Assembly: GCF_013410545.1 (NCBI RefSeq)
Contig: NZ_JACCFV010000001.1
Location: 3,596,001 to 3,660,000 of the forward strand
Source of the DNA: Pseudoclavibacter chungangensis
Lineage (GTDB): Bacteria; Actinomycetota; Actinomycetes; Actinomycetales; Microbacteriaceae
Direction of reading: 5' to 3'
Length of the DNA stretch: 64,000 bases
The notes beneath the pieces are model-generated. The model was not told where the DNA came from. It was given only the letters and a program-made list of their open reading frames with translations, and ran no database searches. Below are positions 31,548 to 38,937 of the stretch, one piece after another (the stretch's first letter is position 1; the number at the start of each line of letters is the position of its first letter). A program made the position numbers and the translations under genes.

Positions 31548-32585
31548 ATGTCTGCTGTTCCCCTCTCCGTCCTCGATCTCGCAACCGTCAGCACCGGACA
31601 GGACTCGGCAGCGGCCCTCGCCGCCTCCATACGACTCGCCCGAGCGGCGGACGAGCACGGGTATCGGCGCTTCTGGGTCGCCGAGCACCACAACACCGTG
31701 TCGGTCGCGTCGACCGCGCCCGCCGTGCTCCTCGGCGCGATCGGCGCAGCGACCGAACGCATCCGTCTCGGCTCCGGTGGCGTCATGCTCCCGAACCACG
31801 TGCCCTACGTCGTCGCCGAGCAGTTCGCGCTGCTCGACGCGCTGTATCCCGGCCGCATCGACCTCGGGCTCGGCCGCGCGCCCGGGACGGACCCGCTCAC
31901 GGCGGCCGCGCTGCGCCGTGACACGTCGCAGCAGGCGGTCGACGAGTTCCCCGCCGACGTGGTCGAGCTGCTCGGGCTCTTCGGCGATCCGCGCACCGCG
32001 CCCGCGGGTGGTCGGCGTCTGCTCGTGACGCCGGACCAGGCGACGCGGCCCGAGATCTGGATGCTCGGCTCGAGCCTCTTCGGGGCCGAGCTCGCCGGGC
32101 GGCTCGGACTGCCGTACTCGTACGCCAACCACTTCGGGATGAACGGTGACCCCGTCGGCGCGGCCGAGCACTACCGACGGCACTTCGAGCCGTCCCCCGC
32201 ACTCGCCGAGCCGTACTTCATGGTGAGCGTGTCGGCGCTCACCGGGCCGGACCCCGAGACGGTGTCGTACCTGTCGGGGCCGGCGAAGGTCATGCGCCAC
32301 CAGATCTTCACGGGTGCGCGCGGCAAGGTGATCGCCCCCGACGAGGTGGCCGCGTACGCCGACCGGGTCGCCGATCGGGGCCTGTTCGACGCGATGGCGG
32401 GGTTCCAGCTCGCCGGGTCGGCGGAGGTCGTCTCGGCAGGGATCGACGAGCTCGCGGCACGGACGGGGGCCGACGAGGTGCTGCTCGCCGGTACGACGTT
32501 CGACGTGGAGGACCGCATCCGGACGCTGCGCGAGCTCGCCGCCGTCCGCGACCCGAGCGGTGCCGGGGCGGACTCGGACGCCTGA
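31548..32585 (+). CDS. LLM-class flavin-dependent oxidoreductase (luciferase-like monooxygenase)
   Basis: 345 residues with the bacterial luciferase-like fold. Diagnostic segments are VPLSVLDLATVSTGQD at the start, RFWVAEHHNTVSVAS, GSGGVMLPNHVPYVVAEQF and GRIDLGLGRAPGTDPLT. Group members oxidise alkanals, alkanes or similar compounds with reduced FMN or F420. The exact substrate cannot be read. No ribosome site precedes the ATG at 31548. It is divergent from the protease lipoproteins and is followed closely by a methyltransferase gene. Confidence 0.9.
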   Translation: MSAVPLSVLDLATVSTGQDSAAALAASIRLARAADEHGYRRFWVAEHHNTVSVASTAPAVLLGAIGAATERIRLGSGGVMLPNHVPYVVAEQFALLDALYPGRIDLGLGRAPGTDPLTAAALRRDTSQQAVDEFPADVVELLGLFGDPRTAPAGGRRLLVTPDQATRPEIWMLGSSLFGAELAGRLGLPYSYANHFGMNGDPVGAAEHYRRHFEPSPALAEPYFMVSVSALTGPDPETVSYLSGPAKVMRHQIFTGARGKVIAPDEVAAYADRVADRGLFDAMAGFQLAGSAEVVSAGIDELAARTGADEVLLAGTTFDVEDRIRTLRELAAVRDPSGAGADSDA

Positions 32586-32604
32586 CCCGAGCGGGAGGTG
32601 CGAC

Positions 32605-32610
32605 CATAAT
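32605..32610 (+). promoter_or_regulatory. -10 box for leaderless methyltransferase gene
   Basis: CATAAT ends six bases before the GTG at 32617, matching the spacing seen before dcd and csoR. Confidence 0.55.
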
Positions 32611-32616
32611 GTGCGG

Positions 32617-34251
32617 GTGATCGATTCCCCCGCGGCGTCCGGCGCCGAGCCCCGTGAGTCCGCGTTCGACGACCCGACGGACGCCCCTCGCACCGACGAC
32701 CTCGACGCGATCGCGCGGCTGCGCGCCGCCCTGCTCGCGGCCGACTACACGGTCGACGGGGTCGAACGGCTCCTCGGGGAGGAGCCCGCGGCGGCCCTGC
32801 ACCGCGATCTGTTGGCACCGGCCTCGATCGTGCTCGACCGGGCGGCCGAGGCCGACGACGCCCAGGTGCCCGGCGCGAGCGGTCTCGTCCGCCTGTTCCT
32901 GCTCGCCGAGCCCGTGCGCGCCGAGCACGTCGTGGCGCTCGACGAGCTCGTCGCCCTCCGGCTCGTGGGGCCGGCCGACGAGCACGGTGAGGTCCGGGCC
33001 CTCGTCGATCTGCGGCCGTACGCGAGCGACGAGGGGCTCGACCTCTGGGTCGCATCCGACCTCGGTGGCGTGCAACTGCCCGGCCTCGCGCGCCCCCTGC
33101 GGCGGGACCACGTCGTCGGGATCGGACCGGCGACGACCGCCCTCGCGCAGCTCACACCGCGCACGCCCGTCGAGCGCGCCCTCGACCTCGGCGTCGGCAT
33201 GGGGGTGCAGACGATCCATCTGCTCGCGCACGTCGCGCACGTCGTCGCGACCGACATCTCGGCCCGCGCGCTCGCGTTCGCGCGCTTCAACCTGCTGCTC
33301 GGCGCGCCGGCCCTCGGCATCGAGCCGGCGCGGCTCGACGAGCGGGTGTCGCTCCGCCTCGGCGATCTTCTCGAGCCCGTCGCGGGCGAACGGTTCGGCC
33401 TCGTCGTGTCGAATCCGCCGTTCGTCATCACGCCACGCCGCGACGACGAGCGCGCGAGCGAGCAGTACACCTACCGGGACGGCGGCCGGCCCGGCGACGC
33501 GATCGTGCACGACCTCGTGACGGGGCTGGGCGACGTCCTCGAGCCCGGTGGCGTCGCGTGCATGCTCGGCAACTGGGAGATCCACGAGGGGGATGCGTCG
33601 TGGCACGAGCGCGTCGGGTCGTGGGCATCCGACGACGTCGATCTGCACGTCGTGCAGCGTGAGCGGGCGGGCGGCGTCGAATACGCCGACATGTGGCTGC
33701 GCGACGCGGCCGAGAACGCGGAGCTCGGCTCCTGGCGCTCGGCGTTCGAGCACTACCTGGACGACTTCGCGCGGCGTGGGGTCGATGCGGTCGGGCTCGG
33801 GATGCTCCTCCTGCACCGACGCCGGGACGCGTCCGGCCCCGTCCTCCGGAGGTTCGAGGAGATCGGCACCGCGCTCGGACAACCGCTCGGTCCCGTCGTC
33901 GCGGGCGAGTTCGAGCGCGTCGAGTGGCTGCGCGGCCTCGACGACACGGCACTGTTCGACGAGACGCTCGTCGTCGCGGGCGACGTCACCGAGGAGCGCC
34001 ACTCGCGGCCGGGCGACGAGCACCCGAGCGCGATCCTGCTGCGGCAGGGTGGCGGGTTCCGCCGCACGTTCCCCCTCTCGACCGAGCTCGCGGCGTTCGT
34101 CTCGGTGTGCGACGGCGAGCTCGCGGGCGCCCAGATCGTCACGGCGATCGCGGCGCTCCTGGGCCTCGACGACACCGCGCTCGCCGTGTCGCTCGCCCCG
34201 GATGTGCGCGACCTCGTCGAGTTCGGGTTCCTCGAGCCCGCCTGGCTCTGA
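32617..34251 (+). CDS. Class I SAM-dependent methyltransferase (HemK/PrmC-like core)
   Basis: 544 residues from a leaderless GTG. The first 170 residues are an extra N-terminal domain; the core has the SAM-binding ALDLGVGMGVQTIHLL (near 190), VVATDIS and the catalytic FGLVVSNPPFVITPR. NPPF-type motifs act on planar nitrogens of bases or glutamine side chains. A 200-residue C-terminal extension ends in a winged-helix-like segment. This three-part layout is common in actinobacteria and its target is unknown to me. Confidence 0.85.
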   Translation: MIDSPAASGAEPRESAFDDPTDAPRTDDLDAIARLRAALLAADYTVDGVERLLGEEPAAALHRDLLAPASIVLDRAAEADDAQVPGASGLVRLFLLAEPVRAEHVVALDELVALRLVGPADEHGEVRALVDLRPYASDEGLDLWVASDLGGVQLPGLARPLRRDHVVGIGPATTALAQLTPRTPVERALDLGVGMGVQTIHLLAHVAHVVATDISARALAFARFNLLLGAPALGIEPARLDERVSLRLGDLLEPVAGERFGLVVSNPPFVITPRRDDERASEQYTYRDGGRPGDAIVHDLVTGLGDVLEPGGVACMLGNWEIHEGDASWHERVGSWASDDVDLHVVQRERAGGVEYADMWLRDAAENAELGSWRSAFEHYLDDFARRGVDAVGLGMLLLHRRRDASGPVLRRFEEIGTALGQPLGPVVAGEFERVEWLRGLDDTALFDETLVVAGDVTEERHSRPGDEHPSAILLRQGGGFRRTFPLSTELAAFVSVCDGELAGAQIVTAIAALLGLDDTALAVSLAPDVRDLVEFGFLEPAWL

Positions 34252-34278
34252 CGTCGTCGGGCGCACTCGGGGGATCGG

Positions 34279-34297
34279 TACCTCCCCGGGGTATTCT
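34279..34297 (+). promoter_or_regulatory. csoR promoter with candidate CsoR operator
   Basis: TACCTCCCCGGGGTA overlaps a TATTCT -10 box (34292-34297). The CCCCGGGG core is palindromic and the ends TACC/GGTA match copper-repressor sites. The -10 ends six bases before ATG 34304, so csoR is probably leaderless and autoregulated. Confidence 0.6.
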
Positions 34298-34303
34298 GTG
34301 TGC

Positions 34304-34711
34304 ATGAGTCAGCAGGACACGAGCGCGATCGACACCCGCCCCGTCGAGGAGGATCCGGACGCACTCGACCGTGCGCCCGAAGGGGAGCACTGCTCCGCGC
34401 ACGACGCGACGGGGCACCACGGCTACGCGGGTGACGTCGTCGCGCTGCAGAATCGCCTGCGCCGGATCGAGGGGCAGGTGCGCGGGCTGCAGCGTCTCGT
34501 CGACGAGGACGCGTACTGCATCGACGTCGTCACGCAGGTCTCCGCGGTCAAGTCCGCGCTCGATCGCGTCGCGATGCTCCTCCTGCAGGACCATCTGGGG
34601 CACTGCGTCGCGGGCGCGGTCGAAGCGAGCGTCGCGAGCGGGGACTCGAGCGAGGTCGAGGCGAAGATCGCGGAGGCGACGCGCGCGATCGAGCGGCTCG
34701 TCAAGAGCTGA
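34304..34711 (+). CDS. csoR: Copper-sensing repressor, CsoR family
   Basis: 135 residues. The all-helical CsoR/RcnR domain (RLRRIEGQVRGLQRLVDEDAYC) carries the Cys-His-Cys copper site: Cys in DAYCIDV, then His and Cys in DHLGHCVAG. About 45 extra N-terminal residues are His/Cys-rich (EHCSAHDATGHH) and may add metal binding. The protein represses copper-export genes until Cu(I) binds. It has a CsoR-like site over its own promoter and a perfect one before copZ. Confidence 0.92.
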   Translation: MSQQDTSAIDTRPVEEDPDALDRAPEGEHCSAHDATGHHGYAGDVVALQNRLRRIEGQVRGLQRLVDEDAYCIDVVTQVSAVKSALDRVAMLLLQDHLGHCVAGAVEASVASGDSSEVEAKIAEATRAIERLVKS

Positions 34712-34724
34712 ACCGCTGGTGCTG

Positions 34725-34745
34725 AATACCCCATGGGGGTATTCT
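34725..34745 (+). promoter_or_regulatory. copZ-copA promoter with perfect CsoR operator
   Basis: AATACCCC-ATG-GGGGTATT (34725-34743), perfect eight-base arms around three bases, overlapping the -10 box TATTCT (34740-34745). Bound CsoR would cover the promoter. Transcription is predicted to start near 34752. Confidence 0.75.
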
Positions 34746-34751
34746 GTCGCC

Positions 34752-34802
34752 GTGTCCCACGTGACACACCCACGAACGAGGACCACCTGGAGGGCGCCAT
34801 GA
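34752..34802 (+). CDS. Leader peptide, 16 codons, ending on the copZ start codon
   Basis: The predicted transcription start coincides with a GTG at 34752 (six bases after the -10 box), the same geometry as csoR. It opens a 16-codon frame, [16 protein letters not shown], whose TGA (34800-34802) overlaps the copZ ATG (34799-34801). It has two histidines three residues apart and no cysteine. It could couple translation of copZ to its own translation, or sense metal during translation. This is inferred from position; there is no direct evidence of translation. Confidence 0.5.
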   Translation: MSHVTHPRTRTTWRAP

Positions 34803-35005
34803 TCACCACCTACACGATCTCGGGCATGAGCTGCGGCCACTGCGAGGGCGCCGTTCGCGACGAACTCGCGCGACTCGACGGCGTGACCGCCGTCGAGGTG
34901 AGCGCGCCCGAGGGCACCGCGCGTGTCGAGAGCGCCGCTTCGCTGCCGCTCGCCGCCGTCCGCGACGCGATCGGGGAGGCGGGTTACGAGCTTGTCGACG
35001 CCTGA
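34799..35005 (+). CDS. copZ: Copper chaperone (HMA domain)
   Basis: 68 residues, a single heavy-metal-associated domain with the Cu(I) site GMSCGHC at residues 9-15 ([15 protein letters not shown]). It delivers Cu(I) to the P-type ATPase encoded next and may hand copper to CsoR. ATG 34799 has CTGGAGG upstream, inside the leader peptide frame. It overlaps the beginning of copA by 14 bases if copA starts at TTG 34992. Confidence 0.92.
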   Translation: MITTYTISGMSCGHCEGAVRDELARLDGVTAVEVSAPEGTARVESAASLPLAAVRDAIGEAGYELVDA

Positions 35006-37304
35006 ACGCACCGACGACGCCGACCGGGCTGCGTCCCCGACCGTCATCGCCCTCGACATCGAGGGCATGACGTGCGCGAGCTGCGCGGCACGCATCGAGA
35101 AGCGCCTGGATCGCCTCGACGGCGTCGACGCCCGCGTCAACTACGCGACGGAACGTGCCGATGTGCGCGCCGAAGCGGGGGCACTCGGTCTCGCGAGCGA
35201 CCGGGAGCTGCGCGATCGCCTCATCGCCGAGGTCGATGCGATCGGCTACGGGGCGCGTGAACACGTCGACGCGACCGCGCTCGCGGCCTCGGAGGCGGCC
35301 GAGCGCGCCGCCGAGGACGCCGCGGCGCGGCGGCGCATGCGCATCCGATTGATCGTGAGCGCCGCGCTCGCGGCCGTCGTCATCGTGCTCGCGATGGTCC
35401 CCGCCTGGCAGTTCCCCGGCTGGCAGTGGGTCTCGCTCGTGCTCGCGGTCCCCGTCGCGACGTGGGGTGCCTGGCCGTTCCACCGGGCCGCGCTCGCGGG
35501 GCTCCGACACGGCACCGCGACGATGGACACGCTCGTGTCGATCGGCGTCACGGCCGCCATGCTCTGGTCGGTCTACGCGCTCGTGTTCGGGCACGCGGGC
35601 ATGATCGGCATGACCCACGGGTTCGAGTGGCGCCTCGAGCCCGGCTCGGGCGCGGGCGACGTCTACTTCGAGGTCGCGACGGGCGTCACCGTGTTCCTCC
35701 TGCTCGGCCGCTCGCTCGAATCGCGTGCGAAGCGCGAGGCGGGATCCGCCCTCCGAGCGCTGCTCGACCTCGGCGCGAAGGACGTCGAGGTGCAGGAGTC
35801 CGACGGGACGACGCGGCGCATGCCCATCGACGCCCTGCGCGTCGGCGACCGGTTCGTCGTTCGCCCCGGTGAGCGCATCGCGACCGACGGGTCCGTCGTG
35901 ACGGGCGCCTCCGCCGTCGACACCGCCATGCTGACGGGCGAATCCGTTCCCGTCGAGGTCGCCGCGGGCGACGACGTGACGGGCGCGACCGTCAACACCT
36001 CCGGCACGCTCGTCGTGGAGGCGACGCGCGTCGGCGCCGACACGCGACTCGCACACATGGCGAGGCTCGTCGAGGACGCGCAATCCGGGAAGGCGCGCGT
36101 GCAGCGCCTCGCCGACCGGATCTCCGGTGTCTTCGTCCCGATCGTGCTCGTCGTGTCCGTCGTGACCCTCGTGGGGTGGCTCGTCGCCGGCGGCGGCCCC
36201 GAGATGGCGTTCACGGCCGCCGTGACGGTCCTCATCATCGCGTGCCCGTGCGCCCTCGGGCTCGCGACCCCCACGGCGATCCTCGTCGGGACGGGTCGCG
36301 GCGCACAGCTCGGCATCCTCATCGGCGGCCCCGAGGCGCTCGAACGTTCTCGCGGCATCGACACGATCGTGCTCGACAAGACGGGCACGGTCACGAGCGG
36401 CGTCATGCGCGTGCGCGGTACCGCACTCGTGTCCCCGAGCTCCGGCGACGAGGCGGACGCGGACGTCGGGGTGCTCGCCCGGGCCCTGCGCCTCGCCGCG
36501 ACCGTCGAGGCGCGCAGTGAACACCCCGTCGCGCGCGCGATCGTCGACGCGGCGACGACCGACGGTGGGCTCGGAGAGGTGAGCGACTTCCGCAACGAGC
36601 CCGGTTTCGGTGTGCGGGGAACGGTCGACGGCGTCGACGTCCTCGTCGGTCGCCCCGACGACGAGTTCGAGGCGACGGGCGAGGCGGCGCGACTGCTCGC
36701 GGAGGACGTGACCGCGGTCCTCGTCACGCTCGACGGCACGCCGACCGCGATCGTGACGGTCGCCGACGAGGTGAAGCCCACGAGCGCCGAGGCCGTGCGT
36801 CGACTGCGCAGGCTCGGGCTCGATCCGATCCTGCTGACGGGCGACCGCGCCGCGGCCGCCGAGCGCGTCGCGCGCGAGGTCGGCATCGACGACGTCGTCT
36901 CGGGCGTTCTGCCCGAGGGCAAGGTCGCCGAGATCGAACGCCTGCAGCGTCGCGGTCGCCGCGTCGCGATGGTCGGCGACGGCGTCAACGACGCCCCCGC
37001 GCTCGCGGTGGCCGACCTCGGCATCGCGATGGGCACGGGAACCGACGCGGCCATGGAGGCGAGCGATCTCACGCTCGTGCGCGGCGACCTCGGGGCGGCG
37101 GCCGATGCCATCCAGCTCTCGCGGGCGACGTACCGCACGATCGTCGGCAACCTGTTCTGGGCGTTCGGTTACAACACCGCGGCGATCCCGCTCGCGGCCT
37201 TCGGCATGCTCAATCCGATGCTCGCCGGTGCCGCGATGGCGTTCTCGTCGCTGTTCGTCGTCGGGAACTCGCTTCGCCTGCGGGCGTTCCGGCCGGGGCG
37301 CTGA
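34992..37304 (+). CDS. copA: Copper-exporting P-type ATPase
   Basis: About 770 residues. One N-terminal HMA domain (GMTCASC near residue 30) is followed by eight membrane helices with the metal-binding [10 protein letters not shown], the phosphorylation site DKTGT, a TGES-like LTGESVPV and the hinge [10 protein letters not shown]. This is the Cu(I) (CPx) subtype, which exports copper across the cytoplasmic membrane. No ATG or GTG fits well: TTG 34992, overlapping copZ with GGGGAGG upstream, is my choice; a GTG at 34923 is the alternative. Its stop lies in the loop of a terminator. Confidence 0.92.
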   Translation: MSTPERTDDADRAASPTVIALDIEGMTCASCAARIEKRLDRLDGVDARVNYATERADVRAEAGALGLASDRELRDRLIAEVDAIGYGAREHVDATALAASEAAERAAEDAAARRRMRIRLIVSAALAAVVIVLAMVPAWQFPGWQWVSLVLAVPVATWGAWPFHRAALAGLRHGTATMDTLVSIGVTAAMLWSVYALVFGHAGMIGMTHGFEWRLEPGSGAGDVYFEVATGVTVFLLLGRSLESRAKREAGSALRALLDLGAKDVEVQESDGTTRRMPIDALRVGDRFVVRPGERIATDGSVVTGASAVDTAMLTGESVPVEVAAGDDVTGATVNTSGTLVVEATRVGADTRLAHMARLVEDAQSGKARVQRLADRISGVFVPIVLVVSVVTLVGWLVAGGGPEMAFTAAVTVLIIACPCALGLATPTAILVGTGRGAQLGILIGGPEALERSRGIDTIVLDKTGTVTSGVMRVRGTALVSPSSGDEADADVGVLARALRLAATVEARSEHPVARAIVDAATTDGGLGEVSDFRNEPGFGVRGTVDGVDVLVGRPDDEFEATGEAARLLAEDVTAVLVTLDGTPTAIVTVADEVKPTSAEAVRRLRRLGLDPILLTGDRAAAAERVAREVGIDDVVSGVLPEGKVAEIERLQRRGRRVAMVGDGVNDAPALAVADLGIAMGTGTDAAMEASDLTLVRGDLGAAADAIQLSRATYRTIVGNLFWAFGYNTAAIPLAAFGMLNPMLAGAAMAFSSLFVVGNSLRLRAFRPGR

Positions 37305-37313
37305 GCGCCCCGG
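37293..37313 (+). terminator. copA terminator with the stop codon in its loop
   Basis: CCGGGGCGC-TGA-GCGCCCCGG: a perfect nine-base stem whose three-base loop is the copA stop codon. Confidence 0.55.
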
Positions 37314-37340
37314 TCGCGCCCGCTCCCCGCCTTCGACCCC

Positions 37341-37369
37341 TTGACGCCCGCGGATTCCGCTGTTTGACT
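37341..37369 (+). promoter_or_regulatory. Possible promoter of the 48-residue gene
   Basis: TTGACG (37341-37346), 17 bases, then TTGACT (37364-37369) with an upstream TGT. The -35 is good and the -10 weak. Confidence 0.4.
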
Positions 37370-37405
37370 GAGCGGTCGTCCGACCGATTCCGACGTGAGG
37401 CCGCC

Positions 37406-37552
37406 GTGCGCACCGACACCCCCACGAATCTCGCGAAGCGAGATGCCGTGGCGTCGTCGACCGCGTATCCGCGCGTCGAGCGACTGCAGCAGCAGTTCGA
37501 GGGCCTCGAGCCCGCATTCGGAACCGGGGGGACGACCCGACGGCGACGCTGA
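37406..37552 (+). CDS. Small basic protein, 48 residues, unknown function
   Basis: GTG 37406 opens a 48-codon frame with GTGAGG upstream, a candidate promoter and a strong terminator after it. The product is hydrophilic, with a central VERLQQQFEGLEPAFGTGG and a C-terminal run of arginines. The separate transcription signals support a real gene. No family is recognised. Confidence 0.45.
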   Translation: MRTDTPTNLAKRDAVASSTAYPRVERLQQQFEGLEPAFGTGGTTRRRR

Positions 37553-37570
37553 GCGTCGTCCGCGGGATCC

Positions 37571-37596
37571 ACGCCACCGGTTCACACCGGTGGCGT
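37571..37596 (+). terminator. Strong terminator before rtcB
   Basis: ACGCCACCGGT-TCAC-ACCGGTGGCGT, an 11-base perfect stem with a four-base loop, 19 bases after the small gene's stop, then TCGTCGTTC. Confidence 0.75.
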
Positions 37597-37680
37597 TCGT
37601 CGTTCACGCGCGTCCCGGTGTGTCAGGTGGGAACCGACCGCGCGATCATCCGGTCCGCGGTCACGACGAAGGGAACGATC

Positions 37681-38892
37681 ATGTCCGACGAACTGCCCGT
37701 TCGGCTCGCTGGAGCGCGGGCGCCGACGCTCATGTGGGCGGCGGAGAACGAGATCGAGCAGGCGGCGCTCGCGCAGTTGCGCAACATCGCGGCGCTGGAA
37801 TGGGTGCACGGCGTGCGCGTCATGCCCGACGTGCACCTCGGGAAGGGGGCGACGGTCGGGAGCGTCATCGCGATGGAGCGCGCCGTCTCACCCGCCGCCG
37901 TCGGTGTCGACATCGGCTGCGGTGTCGCCGCCGTCCGCACCTCCCTCGTGGCGGACGACCTCGAGCGGATGCCGGTGCTCCGTTCGGCGGTCGAGCAGAC
38001 GATCCCCGTGGGGTTCCGCGGCCACGACGACCCCGTCGACGTGCGCCCGCTCCGGCTCGACCGGGGCTCGGCCGCGTTCTGGGGACGTTTCGGCGAGCTC
38101 GCACCGAGCGTGCAGCGGCTCGAGTCGAAGGCGCACCACCAGCTCGGCACGCTCGGTGGCGGCAACCACTTCCTCGAGGTGACGGTGTCGTCCGAGGACG
38201 CCTCGGTGTGGCTCACGCTGCACTCCGGGAGCCGGAACATCGGCAAGGAGCTCGCGGAGCGGCACATCACCGTCGCGCGCGGACTGCCGCACAACCAGGA
38301 CCTGCCCGATCGGGACCTCGCGGTGTTCCTCCGCGACACCCCGGAGATGGCGACGTACCGCCACGACCTCGACTGGGCGCAGGAGTACGCGATGCGGTCC
38401 CGCGCGGTCATGATGGAGCTCTTCAAGGGCGTCGTCGAACGGCACTTCGAGGCGGCGTCGGTGCGCTTCGGGGAGACGATCTCGGTGCACCACAACTACG
38501 TCTCCGAGGAGATCGTCGACGGCCGCCCGATGCTCGTGACGCGGAAGGGCGCCATCCGCGCGGGCGCGGGCGAGCTCGCCCTCGTCCCCGGCTCGATGGG
38601 CACGGGGAGCTACATCGTGCGGGGGCTCGGGAACCCGGCCTCCTTCTCCTCCGCATCCCACGGAGCGGGGCGGCGCATGTCGCGGAACGCCGCACGACGC
38701 GCGTTCGGCGGTACCGACGAGGGGGCGAGCGAGATCGCCGCGCAGCTCGGGACCGTGGAGTCGCGACGCGACGCGGGGATCCTCGACGAGCTGCCGGGGG
38801 CCTACAAGGACCTGCACCACGTCATCGCGTCGCAGCGCGATCTCGTGGAGGTCGTCGCACACCTGCAGACCGTGCTCTGCGTGAAGGGCTGA
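37681..38892 (+). CDS. rtcB: RNA ligase RtcB family protein
   Basis: 403 residues, the shorter bacterial form. Metal- and GMP-binding motifs are present: PDVHLGKGATVGSV, GVDIGCGVAAV with the conserved Cys, LGGGNHFLEV, HSGSRNIG, HHNYVS and SHGAGRRMSR, whose His is the guanylylated residue in the family. RtcB joins 2',3'-cyclic phosphate or 3'-phosphate RNA ends to 5'-OH ends in RNA repair. ATG 37681 has GAAGGGA upstream. No rtcA or rtcR is nearby. Confidence 0.92.
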   Translation: MSDELPVRLAGARAPTLMWAAENEIEQAALAQLRNIAALEWVHGVRVMPDVHLGKGATVGSVIAMERAVSPAAVGVDIGCGVAAVRTSLVADDLERMPVLRSAVEQTIPVGFRGHDDPVDVRPLRLDRGSAAFWGRFGELAPSVQRLESKAHHQLGTLGGGNHFLEVTVSSEDASVWLTLHSGSRNIGKELAERHITVARGLPHNQDLPDRDLAVFLRDTPEMATYRHDLDWAQEYAMRSRAVMMELFKGVVERHFEAASVRFGETISVHHNYVSEEIVDGRPMLVTRKGAIRAGAGELALVPGSMGTGSYIVRGLGNPASFSSASHGAGRRMSRNAARRAFGGTDEGASEIAAQLGTVESRRDAGILDELPGAYKDLHHVIASQRDLVEVVAHLQTVLCVKG

Positions 38893-38900
38893 CGGTCGAT

Positions 38901-38933
38901 CGGGGCGCCGCGCACGATCCGCGCGGCGCCCCG
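38901..38933. terminator. Bidirectional terminator between rtcB and the glycosyltransferase fusion
   Basis: A 13-base perfect stem (CGGGGCGCCGCGC and its complement) with loop ACGATCC, filling the 45-base gap between convergent genes. Confidence 0.75.
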
Positions 38934-38937
38934 GCGC

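Noticed and set aside
34803..37607. A 934-codon minus-strand frame opposite copZ-copA
   Set aside because: It is an antisense artefact of high GC content; the plus-strand genes have clear motifs.
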